This document shows positions 1 through 8,286 of a DNA stretch of 41,683 nt, one piece after another. Below the pieces are notes generated by a model that made no database searches, had not been told where the DNA came from, and saw nothing but the letters and a program-made list of their open reading frames with translations. This DNA is from Flavobacteriales bacterium (GTDB taxonomy: Bacteria > Bacteroidota > Bacteroidia > Flavobacteriales > Flavobacteriaceae): positions 1-41,683 of the forward strand of contig SGZJ01000011.1 in assembly GCA_004213995.1 (NCBI GenBank). The letters run 5' to 3'. The first letter of the stretch is position 1, and every line of letters starts with the position of its first letter. The position numbers and the translations under genes are program-made.

Positions 1-1708
1 AATTATCAAACCAAACCTCTCCATAATTTTCTCCCCAAATATAATTTACTATCTCAGGTAAGTCAATAAGTGGGTTTCTGTTATTTTGCCAATTATAAAT
101 AATATTATTTCTATTTTTTTCAAAATCATCAACTGGGTCTAATTCATTCCAAGATAAAATAGTTTGAAGATCGCCTAACTGACCTACTGTATCAGGAAAA
201 CCATCAACAATATCTAAGCCATTATATCTTAAAGACAGAAATAAAACACTTCTTGCTACATCTCCTTTAAAACTATTTAAATTCCCAGTTGGACCATTAT
301 AATCTCCGTAATGCTTATTACCACGGGAACTATTTTCAGGACCATCTGAAGCTCTTATCCCATGAGCATCTGAATTAGCATGTCTTAAAGAGTCTATACT
401 GGTTTGCCAATATTGATCAATTCCATCTGCATATGAATCTGCAGAAATATTATTAAACCCACCTCTAGATCTTGGAAATGTGTGTTCTCTGTTCCATTTT
501 CCAATATTACTTGAAGTTGTTTGAAAATCAATTTTAGATCTAGCCTGTTCGGTATAAACTAACCAAACTTGATTACTGTTTTCAGGGTTAACATCCGCCT
601 GTTTTAATATTTCTTTGATATCTGAATAGCTATGTGCTCTAACTAATTCCGGATTAGAAATTATTTCTTTTAAAGCAATTATTAAATCTTCTCCGGCTAA
701 TCCATTTAAATTTGAATAATAATTTTCAGAAAAAAGGTTATTGACATTTGCATACGTGGGGTTTATTGGAGTCCCGTAATCAGCAATGATAAAATCATTG
801 TCATTCACTCTAATAATTTGATTGTTATTTAATAAAATAAAATTCTCATTTTGAAAATCTAACGACAACATTAGATCCTCATCACCTTCATCAATTTCAT
901 CATCGATAATATCAATTAATACAGATGCAGAATCTTCACCTGACTGAATTGTTACATTGTCAATATCTGAATAGTCGTTAGAATCAAAGTTTTGATATTC
1001 TAGATTAAAAAATATTGTAATCGACTCTTGTAGGGCCTCTTCTGTAGTAAAGTTAATTTGAATCTGATCTCCTTCATTATAAAAATCTTGATCAAAACTG
1101 AAATTTATTCCATTTAAAAAAACTCCATTACCTTCATTTACTTCTCTTGGAGTGGGAGTATCAATAAAATATGAACCATTATTAGACCTTTGAATAGACT
1201 CGAAGTCTTTATTGCCATTTTCATTCTCATTTATCTGAATATTTACACCCAGTAGTTGCATTAAATTTTCATCATCACTATCAGATGTGTCATAAACTAA
1301 AGCGTCAACTAAATTAGTGGTAGTCGCTAGAGTTGAATTAGGAAAATCACTTAAAGGTGCTTGATATATACCTACAGCATCTGCTCCATTTTGAATAGAA
1401 TTATTTGGAACTATAATTTGTGCGGATGGAGACACATTATTATTTCCTATTAAAAATAATCCGTTAAGATCAGTTTGGAATCCATTTAAGTCTATGGCTA
1501 AATAACTACTATCTGAACCATTACTCGATCCATTAAACAACACAATAATGTAACCATCTAAAGAAAAGTTTGGAGATTCTGATTTAATTTCAATAAACTC
1601 TAATTGATCTACAGAATCAGTATCAGAATCAATTTCATTTATAAACAATTGGGAATAGGTATTTATGTAAAAAAATGAAATAAAAATTAATGTTATCGTT
1701 TTATACAA
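1..1708 (-). CDS. Secreted endonuclease I family nuclease, 3' end cut by window
   Basis: Extracellular DNA/RNA endonuclease of the EndA/NucM (endonuclease I) family. About 569 residues are visible; the C-terminus lies beyond position 1. From the N-terminus I read a signal peptide ending in NTYSQ, a lamin-tail-like domain (about 20-175, FINEIDSD start), a Calx-beta-like acidic region (about 195-285, DDEIDEGDEDL), then the nuclease domain from about 300. The nuclease domain shows WNREHTFPRS (W405-S414, with the expected catalytic His409) followed by HANSDAHGIR and RGNKHYGDY, which matches the family metal site. I chose TTG at 1708 because the frame has a stop just upstream, it gives a complete signal peptide and a -7 promoter box sits 12 bases upstream. 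The next ATG is far inside the gene. The missing end probably holds a T9SS sorting domain, but this cannot be seen. Confidence 0.88.
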   Translation of the reverse strand, partial: MYKTITLIFISFFYINTYSQLFINEIDSDTDSVDQLEFIEIKSESPNFSLDGYIIVLFNGSSNGSDSSYLAIDLNGFQTDLNGLFLIGNNNVSPSAQIIVPNNSIQNGADAVGIYQAPLSDFPNSTLATTTNLVDALVYDTSDSDDENLMQLLGVNIQINENENGNKDFESIQRSNNGSYFIDTPTPREVNEGNGVFLNGINFSFDQDFYNEGDQIQINFTTEEALQESITIFFNLEYQNFDSNDYSDIDNVTIQSGEDSASVLIDIIDDEIDEGDEDLMLSLDFQNENFILLNNNQIIRVNDNDFIIADYGTPINPTYANVNNLFSENYYSNLNGLAGEDLIIALKEIISNPELVRAHSYSDIKEILKQADVNPENSNQVWLVYTEQARSKIDFQTTSSNIGKWNREHTFPRSRGGFNNISADSYADGIDQYWQTSIDSLRHANSDAHGIRASDGPENSSRGNKHYGDYNGPTGNLNSFKGDVARSVLFLSLRYNGLDIVDGFPDTVGQLGDLQTILSWNELDPVDDFEKNRNNIIYNWQNNRNPLIDLPEIVNYIWGENYGEVWFDN

Positions 1709-1720
1709 AATGTTTTTTTA

Positions 1721-1728
1721 CAAATATA
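1721..1728 (-). promoter_or_regulatory. Bacteroidota -7 box upstream of the endonuclease I gene
   Basis: On the minus strand the sequence reads TATATTTG, a perfect TAnnTTTG box, 12 bases before the TTG start at 1708. The predicted leader would be under 10 nucleotides. I do not see a TTTG -33 element at the ideal spacing. Confidence 0.5.
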
Positions 1729-1778
1729 CTTTTTAATTAATTTCAACTTCACTAAATTTAATTATTAAAAAAAAATAA

Positions 1779-1934
1779 ATGAAATTAATTTTATTTAAAC
1801 TTATCGCCAAATTAAACAAGTTATTGTTACCCAGCCTTTCCAAAAGAAGAGTTGATCTTACAAAGATTACTATAATCGAAAAAGCTGTTTTAGGTTGGAA
1901 ATTATACATAACTAAAAAAGTAATTAATCAATAA
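1779..1934 (+). CDS. Small conserved-type flavobacterial protein, 51 aa
   Basis: A 51-codon frame that starts ATG and ends TAA, in the gap between the nuclease and the protease. The product begins MKLILFKLIAKLNKLLLPS and continues with a basic linker (SKRRVDL) and a C-terminal GWKLYITKK segment. It is basic and amphipathic (K/L-rich) with no signal peptide or clear transmembrane segment. The pattern of LLPS-x-SK near the middle and a late GWK-x-Y-x-T resembles small proteins I recall from flavobacterial genomes, usually annotated as hypothetical. This recognition is from memory. Function is unknown. It could associate with membrane or RNA through its basic face, but nothing in the sequence proves that. 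Confidence 0.6.
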   Translation: MKLILFKLIAKLNKLLLPSLSKRRVDLTKITIIEKAVLGWKLYITKKVINQ

Positions 1935-2054
1935 TACAAATTCTTTAAAAAAAACATAAACATGCTAAGTTAATTGGTTTTGCTTCTAATAGAATTATTG
2001 AAGTTAAGTTTATGTTAAATCCAAACTCACAATAAATAATTGTTTTGTTTTGTT

Positions 2055-2062
2055 TAAATTTG
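2055..2062 (+). promoter_or_regulatory. Bacteroidota -7 box for the protease-plug operon
   Basis: TAAATTTG fits TAnnTTTG perfectly and lies 20 bases upstream of the ATG at 2083. The upstream DNA is rich in TTTTG repeats (2041-2053), but none is at the ideal 19-base spacing. Confidence 0.5.
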
Positions 2063-2082
2063 AAACTCTAAATCCAAATTAA

Positions 2083-4863
2083 ATGAAATTATTAATCAAT
2101 TACCTCATACTTTTTTGCTTATTAAGCAGTTACAGTTTTTCTCAAAATTATGATGAAGAATTTTTAGACGGAACAATAATGTTTGAGTTAGAAGAAAGTA
2201 TTCTATCATTTGATATTATTAATCAAACTGATAAAAATATATTTAGCAAAGATGAAAATATATCTGATTATCCTGAGCTTGCTACAATATTTAACAACAT
2301 AGATATAGTAAAACTTGAAAGACCAAGTTATTTTAGTAACAAAAGAAATCTTCAAACTATATTTAGAATAGAATTTTCAGATTTTGACAAAATTGATGAA
2401 CTAATTTCCGAACTAGAGCAGTTAAGTATTGTTAAATATGCTGAGAAAGAACCAATCTATAAACTTGACTTTATTCCAAATGATGCTCAACATTTTGGCA
2501 ATAACAAATGGTATCACACACTTGTTGATTCAGAAGAAGCATGGGACATTACATTAGGAAGTAGTAATGTTAAAATAGCAATTATTGATAATGGAGTTGC
2601 AAATAACCACGACGACTTAACTATATACAAACAAAGAGATGTGTCTGACAATGATAATGACGCTTCACCAGCTGTTTATTACAATCAAAATGGAGGTTGG
2701 TCACATGGAACACATTGCGCTGGATTAGCAGCAGCAGATATTAATAACGGAACTGGAATTGCTTCTCTTGGTGGGAATGCAGAAATAATAGCTGTCAAAG
2801 CCACACCTAGCTCGGCCGATGGAGGTTCTATATACAATAGTTATAATGGAATTCAATGGGCCTGTGAAAATGGTGCTAACGTGGTAAGTATGTCTTACGG
2901 CTCAGCAAATCAATCTGAAGCAATTCAAAATCTTATTTACAATTACCCTGATGTAATTTTTATTGCAGCTGCAGGTAATGATAATGTAAGTACAATATTT
3001 TACCCTGCTGGATATCAAAATGTAATTGGTGTAGGATCAGTTGATGGTAATGATTTAAAATCTTCTTTTTCAAATTATAATGCAGGGTTATTCGCATGGG
3101 TCGATATAGCTTCACCTGGTGGATATACTTTTGGTGGTTTGTTGAGTACAGTTTATACTTCTACTGGAAATTCTTATGCAAAGTTTGGTGGAACCTCCAT
3201 GGCTGCGCCATTTGCTGCTGGTTTAGTTGGACAGATGCTAAGTATTAATCCAAGTTTAACACACGACGAGGTGTTGAACTGCTTACAATCTACTGGAGTT
3301 GAGATTGATCAAAATATAGGAAATAGAATTGATGCAGATGCAGCACTTGAGTGTGTTCAAGCTTCTTTAACCGGTGATCCTATTCCATGGTTTAATACCT
3401 CAGAATTAAATATTTACGAAGGTGGTTCAGTCACTTTTACTGATAATTCAATAGGTGGTGGTAATGATATCACTAACTGGGAATGGACATTTGAAGGAGG
3501 TAATCCTTCATCATTTTCTGGTCAAAATCCACCAGATATTTTTTACTCAACTCAAGGTGCATACGATGTAACATTAGAAGTAACTAATTCTCAAAGTTCA
3601 CAAACCTTATTTAAAGAATCACATATTGTAGTTTCAGAAGAGCCTTCTGGAATTTGGATTAGTCAAAATACTTCATTTCCTAATACTAGTACAGGGGTTA
3701 GAAATATTTCAATAGTTGACGAAAATGTAGTCTGGGCAAGTGGGTATGATGGTAGTGGAAGTGGTGCAAACTACCAAGTTTACTCAAGAACAAGTAACGG
3801 AGGATCATCATGGAGTAGTGGAAATATAAATTTAGGTGATACTAACCTTGGAATAGCAATGATTAGTGCTATTAGTTCTACTACAGCATGGGTAGTAGGT
3901 TACCCAACAGCAGCTGGTCAAACTGGTGGTATTTGGAAAACTACAAATGGAGGTAGTAGTTGGACTAGACAAAATACTGCATCCTATAATTCTAGTGGCT
4001 CTTTTACAAACGTTGTTTATTTTTGGGATGAAAATTATGGATTTGCTCAAGGCGATCCAATTGGTGGTGAATACGAACTTTATGTTACTTCTGATGGTGG
4101 AAATAATTGGGAGGCTGTTCCAGGTGAAAATATACCTAATCCAGGTGGTGGAGAATATGGCTATGTAGGCCAAATTGAAGTTGTTGGAGATAATGTTTGG
4201 TATACAACAAACTCTACAACATTATACCACTCAACAGATAGAGGAAATACTTGGCAGGCATATCAATGTCCTGTTAATGACTTTAGTGGAGACGCAATTT
4301 CATTTAGTGACGCTAATAATGGAATAATTGTAAGTGGAACAAATGTTTATAGAACTTATGATTCTGGTGAAAACTGGACTCAAATTGATCCAAATGGACC
4401 AGTTAACAGCATTGGGGTTTCTTATGTAGAAGGAACCGACACTATTTTCTCAACTTCTACTTCTGGATCTTCTCAAAGTTTTGATGGAGGTATTACTTGG
4501 AACCCTATAGATAATGAAACTTTTCTAGGAGTTGAATTTTTAAATTCAACTACCGGATGGGCTGGTTCTTTTAACGGGGATCTTGCTGGAGGAATATGGA
4601 AATGGAGTGACTTTTCATTAAGTCAAGATGAAATATCCAACGAATCTAACTTTAAAATATATCCAAATCCGGTTGATAATATACTTAACATTGACAGTGT
4701 GAATGAGATTAATTCGATCATTTATGATATTACGGGTAAAAAAGTTTTAGAAAGCTATTCAAAAAATATTAACATAGAAAAATTAGCCAAAGGAATTTAT
4801 GTAATTAAAATTAAAGACTTAGTTAATAACATTACCGAATCAATTAAGATTATAAAAAAATAA
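2083..4863 (+). CDS. Secreted subtilisin-like S8 protease with PKD, beta-propeller-like and T9SS sorting domains
   Basis: A 926-residue serine endopeptidase exported through Sec and then the type IX secretion system. Order: signal peptide (1-21, ending SFSQ); propeptide-like region (about 22-130); S8 catalytic domain (about 140-425) with Asp169 in AIIDNGV, His208 in HGTHCAG, oxyanion Asn299 in AAAGND and Ser372 in GGTSMAAP; PKD-like domain (about 434-520, WEWTFEGGNP); a long array of Trp/Gly-rich repeats of YCF48/sortilin type (about 525-850, with TSNGGSSW, TTNGGSSW, TSDGGNNW, STDRGNTW and similar); and a C-terminal sorting domain from about 855 (FKIYPNPVDN). All catalytic residues are present, so an active enzyme is likely. 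The substrate is unknown. The next gene starts 2 bases after the stop, so the two are probably co-translated. Confidence 0.93.
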   Translation: MKLLINYLILFCLLSSYSFSQNYDEEFLDGTIMFELEESILSFDIINQTDKNIFSKDENISDYPELATIFNNIDIVKLERPSYFSNKRNLQTIFRIEFSDFDKIDELISELEQLSIVKYAEKEPIYKLDFIPNDAQHFGNNKWYHTLVDSEEAWDITLGSSNVKIAIIDNGVANNHDDLTIYKQRDVSDNDNDASPAVYYNQNGGWSHGTHCAGLAAADINNGTGIASLGGNAEIIAVKATPSSADGGSIYNSYNGIQWACENGANVVSMSYGSANQSEAIQNLIYNYPDVIFIAAAGNDNVSTIFYPAGYQNVIGVGSVDGNDLKSSFSNYNAGLFAWVDIASPGGYTFGGLLSTVYTSTGNSYAKFGGTSMAAPFAAGLVGQMLSINPSLTHDEVLNCLQSTGVEIDQNIGNRIDADAALECVQASLTGDPIPWFNTSELNIYEGGSVTFTDNSIGGGNDITNWEWTFEGGNPSSFSGQNPPDIFYSTQGAYDVTLEVTNSQSSQTLFKESHIVVSEEPSGIWISQNTSFPNTSTGVRNISIVDENVVWASGYDGSGSGANYQVYSRTSNGGSSWSSGNINLGDTNLGIAMISAISSTTAWVVGYPTAAGQTGGIWKTTNGGSSWTRQNTASYNSSGSFTNVVYFWDENYGFAQGDPIGGEYELYVTSDGGNNWEAVPGENIPNPGGGEYGYVGQIEVVGDNVWYTTNSTTLYHSTDRGNTWQAYQCPVNDFSGDAISFSDANNGIIVSGTNVYRTYDSGENWTQIDPNGPVNSIGVSYVEGTDTIFSTSTSGSSQSFDGGITWNPIDNETFLGVEFLNSTTGWAGSFNGDLAGGIWKWSDFSLSQDEISNESNFKIYPNPVDNILNIDSVNEINSIIYDITGKKVLESYSKNINIEKLAKGIYVIKIKDLVNNITESIKIIKK

Positions 4864-4865
4864 TT

Positions 4866-5270
4866 ATGAAAAAATTATTAGTAGTTTCAATTCTAATCCT
4901 CTCTTTTGGATGTAAATCTTCAACATCCAATTCAACAGATAGAATAAAAAGTTCAGGATATACGATATCCCCAGGTGCAACTTCATTAGCGGACGTAATT
5001 ATAGGTAAGTTTCCTGGAATTAAAGTCGAAGGAGCTAATATGATAAACTCTTCCACAAGGTTTGTAATCAGAGGTGGTACTATGTCAATGAATAATCCAG
5101 CTTATGCTATATTCGATATTGATGGTCAAGTATACACCCAATACCCAGATTTTATTGATCCTCAGAATATTAAAAGCATAGTAATTTTAAAATCAATGAT
5201 TGCAGCAAATAAATATGGGAGTCAAGGTCGTGGAGGAGCCATAGTTATAAAAATGAAATCCAGTCAATAG
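4866..5270 (+). CDS. Free-standing TonB-receptor plug-domain lipoprotein
   Basis: A 134-residue lipoprotein: lipobox ILSFGC with the lipidated Cys16, then a short linker and a single plug-like domain. TSLADVIIGKFPGIKV and RGGTMSMNNPAYAIFDIDG match the plug of SusC-type receptors (the usual form is DALRGRVPGVQV ... IRG ... PLYVIDG). The C-terminal part, IKSIVILKSMIAANKYGSQG then RGGAIVIKMK, matches the plug end. There is no beta-barrel, so it cannot be a transporter alone. It might act as a periplasmic or outer-membrane interaction domain. It follows the S8 protease by 2 bases and shares its promoter. Such stand-alone plugs recur in Bacteroidota, with no assigned function that I know of. Confidence 0.82.
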   Translation: MKKLLVVSILILSFGCKSSTSNSTDRIKSSGYTISPGATSLADVIIGKFPGIKVEGANMINSSTRFVIRGGTMSMNNPAYAIFDIDGQVYTQYPDFIDPQNIKSIVILKSMIAANKYGSQGRGGAIVIKMKSSQ

Positions 5271-5277
5271 AGTTAAT

Positions 5278-5829
5278 TTATTCTGTGTAATTTATTTCAA
5301 TAATAATTTCATTTCTTCTACTAAAAAATTTAAATGGACTGTTATAAGAAACATATGAGGGCTCACCTATAACATCTATATTTTTTTCTTTTAAAATCTC
5401 ATAAAGCTTATTAGTGTTTGATTCAACTTTAAATGAATTAGAATATCCACCGTATTTTAAAGTTGCAAAATAACCGGCTTTAGATTCAATAATCTTAACG
5501 TCATTGTCATTTGGCTCATGTATGTTATCCATATTAAATTTACTAGGCATCACAAAGTCCATTGAGCTTCCATTGGAGTCATTATTCATATAAACAGGTG
5601 TAGTCATAGCAATTTTCTCACTAGTTTTATTATTTCCACTTATATAGCTAAACAGTTTTCTAAAATTATTATTAGAGTTTGAAGTTGAAACGACTCTAGC
5701 TTTTATTGATTTAGGATAATATCTAATTTCAAAATCATCAGATTTATCAATTAAATTATATTTTTGGGTTTCATAGGTTTGAGTAAACATAAATAAAGGA
5801 AAAAGAGTTAATAGAATAAATTTATTCAT
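5278..5829 (-). CDS. SOUL family haem-binding-like protein
   Basis: A 183-residue exported protein with an N-terminal signal peptide (about 1-18, FPLFMFTQT). The family hallmarks are DFEIRYYPKSIKARV near the start, KIAMTTPVYM in the middle (the SOUL AMTTPV signature), and FVMPSKF plus a late GEPSYVSYNSPFKFFSRRNE. SOUL/HBP proteins bind haem or tetrapyrrole in some members; in bacteria the role is mostly undefined. It is the last gene of a four-gene minus-strand operon, 4 bases after the PETase-like hydrolase. The periplasmic location is inferred from the signal peptide. Confidence 0.88.
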   Translation of the reverse strand: MNKFILLTLFPLFMFTQTYETQKYNLIDKSDDFEIRYYPKSIKARVVSTSNSNNNFRKLFSYISGNNKTSEKIAMTTPVYMNNDSNGSSMDFVMPSKFNMDNIHEPNDNDVKIIESKAGYFATLKYGGYSNSFKVESNTNKLYEILKEKNIDVIGEPSYVSYNSPFKFFSRRNEIIIEINYTE

Positions 5830-5833
5830 AGGA

Positions 5834-6928
5834 CTATTTTTTAATAATTTTAAATGTGTTGTTTTTAACTTTTAACATATATATACCTGGCGACAAGTAA
5901 TTTAAATTAATAATTTCAAGATTATTTTTAATTTCTCCATCTAAGACTATTTGACCTAAATTATTTACAATTAGATATTTTTCATTCTTATTAAAATTAC
6001 TTCTAAGAGATATAAAATCTATGACAGGATTAGGGTAAAAATTGATTAATGAATACTGATTATCATTAACACTAAAAGTCTCTAAATTATTTTGATAAAT
6101 AGATGCCTGCTCAGGGTATTCTAAAATAAGGGGGAAATAACAATTATTATCATCTGCAAAATAATTAAGCCATGATAAAACAATTTTTCCCACATAATTA
6201 TTAGCGGTGGAAGGAAATCTTCCAGTTGAATGATTTCCATTTTCAATTTCATAAATTGCCTTTGGTGTTGTATTAGGCGTATAATCATAATGAACATTGG
6301 CATGATTATTCACAATAGCCACTGTATCATCTTGTCCGCTAATAATTAAATGAGGAACTGGATGATTTAAATAATCATAATCTACGACTGATTGTTGAAT
6401 CCAAGGATTTAAGCTAATTACAGATTTTAAACTATTGTCCATAGTGGCAGCAATTTGAGCTCCACCACCACCCATAGAATGACCACCTACTGAAATCTTA
6501 TTTACATCAATTTGTTGATAAACAGGTGAATTTTCTCTATCATTTTCTTCTTGCAATGTTTGAACTGCATCTAATAGTGCATTAGCTCTATCTTCGGGTA
6601 GGTCAGTTAAAGTATTTGTACCTATAGTCATAACAATAATTCCATGAGAGGCTAAATAAGGCCCCCATGTAGATACAGCAAATTCAGGACTAATAAACCC
6701 AGGAACAAGAACTAAACTTGAAAAAGGTCCTTCAGCATCAATTGGATAATACAAAGTTGAACCAAAATAATCAGGTCCATCTCTCATACCATCATTTTCC
6801 ACAATCGTTTCATAAGTATATGGACCAGGATTATTAATATTATCAAGAGAAATAGAATCACAACCTTGAGAAAAGGAGATATAATTGGATAGTAGAAATA
6901 ATAAAATTATATGTAATTTATTATTCAC
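5834..6928 (-). CDS. PETase-like polyester hydrolase (cutinase-like alpha/beta hydrolase) with T9SS sorting domain
   Basis: A 364-residue secreted serine hydrolase. A signal peptide (about 1-21, ending SFSQ) precedes an alpha/beta-hydrolase domain (about 35-265) and a T9SS C-terminal domain (from about 292, NFYPNPVIDF). The core follows the PETase/cutinase-2 layout: LVLVPGFISP (Phe78 at the oxyanion position where IsPETase has Tyr87), YLASHGIIVMTIGTNTLTD, GHSMGGGG with nucleophile Ser151 and Met152, NPW with Trp176, GQDDTVA with Asp201, and NGNHSTGRF with His233. The start codon is GTG; its G is also the last base of the TAG of the upstream 42-aa gene, so the two are translationally coupled. 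Activity on PET or natural polyesters is inferred from family and not shown by sequence alone. Confidence 0.9.
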   Translation of the reverse strand: MNNKLHIILLFLLSNYISFSQGCDSISLDNINNPGPYTYETIVENDGMRDGPDYFGSTLYYPIDAEGPFSSLVLVPGFISPEFAVSTWGPYLASHGIIVMTIGTNTLTDLPEDRANALLDAVQTLQEENDRENSPVYQQIDVNKISVGGHSMGGGGAQIAATMDNSLKSVISLNPWIQQSVVDYDYLNHPVPHLIISGQDDTVAIVNNHANVHYDYTPNTTPKAIYEIENGNHSTGRFPSTANNYVGKIVLSWLNYFADDNNCYFPLILEYPEQASIYQNNLETFSVNDNQYSLINFYPNPVIDFISLRSNFNKNEKYLIVNNLGQIVLDGEIKNNLEIINLNYLSPGIYMLKVKNNTFKIIKK

Positions 6929-7056
6929 TATTTTCCTCTACCAGTTTTTCTTACAGATGTAGTTTTAAAAGAAGTGTTGCTTTTAAATTTTTGTTTCCCA
7001 GCTCGCTTGTCAAGGGATTTATCTTTAGTCTTATTTCCAAAAAATTTACTACTCAT
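6928..7056 (-). CDS. Small basic flavobacterial protein, 42 aa
   Basis: ATG at 7056 to TAG at 6928-6930. The product starts MSSKFFGNKTKDKSLDKRAG and ends SVRKTGRGK. It is strongly basic, with no hydrophobic segment. The MS-x-KFFG start and the RKTGRG end match a small flavobacterial protein type I recall, annotated as hypothetical; the identification is from memory. Its stop overlaps the GTG of the hydrolase by one base (TAGTG). The basic composition could mean RNA or ribosome association, which would be in line with the Smr-like gene upstream, but this is inference. Confidence 0.65.
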   Translation of the reverse strand: MSSKFFGNKTKDKSLDKRAGKQKFKSNTSFKTTSVRKTGRGK

Positions 7057-7095
7057 AGTTTTGAATTTTTATAAATATACTTATATCTAAATTAA

Positions 7096-7341
7096 CTATA
7101 GTTTAATTAACATATTAATAATTAAAGTTCCATTGTTGTAAATAGGAGACTCAGATTTTAAATTATATTCACTTAAAACTTGTTTGACCAGCTCTTTCAT
7201 TCGATCACTATTTCCAGTAATAATTTCAACTTCTTGAGCCTTATCTACTATACATTTACCAATAAAATTATGTACTTTTCCATTTACATCTCTGTAAAAT
7301 GTACCATGTAAATCTAATTTGTAAGATTTATAATTATTCAT
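7096..7341 (-). CDS. Mini Smr-domain-like protein, 81 aa
   Basis: An 81-residue cytoplasmic protein made of little more than one Smr-like fold. Key pieces are the LDLHG motif at residues 9-13, where Smr endonuclease and RNA-binding domains have their conserved DLHG, and VEIITGNSDRMKELV (about 38-52), equivalent to the H-I-I-x-G-x-G strand-helix element, followed by VLSEYNL and an NNGTLII strand. The canonical HGxG is replaced by TGNS, which may reduce nuclease activity. It is the first gene of the operon leading through the 42-aa protein to the hydrolase and SOUL gene, from a -7 box at 7364-7371. Target nucleic acid is unknown. Confidence 0.75.
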   Translation of the reverse strand: MNNYKSYKLDLHGTFYRDVNGKVHNFIGKCIVDKAQEVEIITGNSDRMKELVKQVLSEYNLKSESPIYNNGTLIINMLIKL

Positions 7342-7363
7342 AATTAATTAAAAGATTAAGTAA

Positions 7364-7371
7364 CAAAACTA
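7364..7371 (-). promoter_or_regulatory. -7 box for the Smr-hydrolase-SOUL operon
   Basis: The minus strand reads TAGTTTTG, matching TAnnTTTG, 22 bases upstream of the ATG at 7341. No second box is seen in the 39-base gap before the 42-aa gene, so one transcript for all four genes is likely. Confidence 0.45.
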
Positions 7372-7482
7372 TATAATTTAATTAAAGGTTCACATAATTA
7401 TTAGTATTTAATAAATTGAGTTTCTATAAAAATAATTAAGAAAATGAATTTTGAATATATTTAAATTGTATAAATTTATAAC

Positions 7483-8286
7483 ATGGGAAAATATGCATTA
7501 ATTACAGGTTCATCGTCTGGAATAGGATTTGAAATAGCTAAAATATTAGCTGATAAAGGGTTTAATATTGTTCTTACAGCAAGAAGAAAAGAAAGGTTAC
7601 TTGAAAATTCAAAATATATTATTTCAAATTACAATGTCAATTGTGATTATATAAGCTGTGATTTAAGTGACAAAAGTTCACCAAATAAAATCTTTGATTT
7701 TTGTAAAAAAAACAATTACGATGTTGAAATTCTAGTTAATAATGCTGGATATGCAATCCCCTCGTCGTTTATTAAAACATCTATGGAAGATGAAGAGAAA
7801 TTTTTGAGAGTTTTAGGTATTTCTGTAATAGCACTTAGCAAATTATTTTTACCATCAATGGTTAAAAATAAAAAAGGTAAAATTATGATAATCTCATCAG
7901 TAGCTGCATTCGCACCTCCAACTTCATTTTTATCATTATATGGCCCAGTTAAGATGTTTATGAACAGATTTAGTGATTCAATCAATTCTAACTATAACAG
8001 AAAAGGTATTACATCAACAGCCGTATGCCCTGGTTTTACCTATACTGAATTTCATTCTACTAATGGAGTTCAAAAACAAATGGATAGCATGCCAGGATTC
8101 ATGAAAAAAAGTGCAACAAGAATTGCTAAAGAAGCTATTTCAGATACGTTTAAAGGAAAATCAGTGAGTATTCCTACAAAAACTTACAAACTATTTGTAT
8201 TGGTTTTAAAAGTTACTCCAAAATTTTTATTTCCACTAGTATTTAAAATGCTTTCAAAAACAAGTAATTCTAACAAAAGAGGTTAA
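7483..8286 (+). CDS. Short-chain dehydrogenase/reductase (classical SDR)
   Basis: A 267-residue NAD(P)-dependent oxidoreductase of the classical SDR type, closest in style to the DltE/YqjQ group. The cofactor motif TGSSSGIGF is at 8-16, with an ARRKERL segment after beta-2 that suggests NADPH preference. NNAG follows at about 86-89, the catalytic Ser lies in IISSVAAF (138-139), and Tyr153-x3-Lys157 lies in YGPVK. PGFTYTEFH near 190 is the usual post-catalytic loop. The C-terminus is hydrophobic (LVLKVTPKFLFPLVFKML), which may touch the membrane. Substrate cannot be deduced. The stop interlocks with that of the convergent DinB-like gene (TTAA at 8283-8286). Confidence 0.92.
   Translation: MGKYALITGSSSGIGFEIAKILADKGFNIVLTARRKERLLENSKYIISNYNVNCDYISCDLSDKSSPNKIFDFCKKNNYDVEILVNNAGYAIPSSFIKTSMEDEEKFLRVLGISVIALSKLFLPSMVKNKKGKIMIISSVAAFAPPTSFLSLYGPVKMFMNRFSDSINSNYNRKGITSTAVCPGFTYTEFHSTNGVQKQMDSMPGFMKKSATRIAKEAISDTFKGKSVSIPTKTYKLFVLVLKVTPKFLFPLVFKMLSKTSNSNKRG

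Noticed and set aside
3832-4173. Open frames on both strands inside the protease propeller region
   Set aside because: They follow from repetitive Gly/Ser/Thr codons of the beta-propeller repeats; no start signals or family features.
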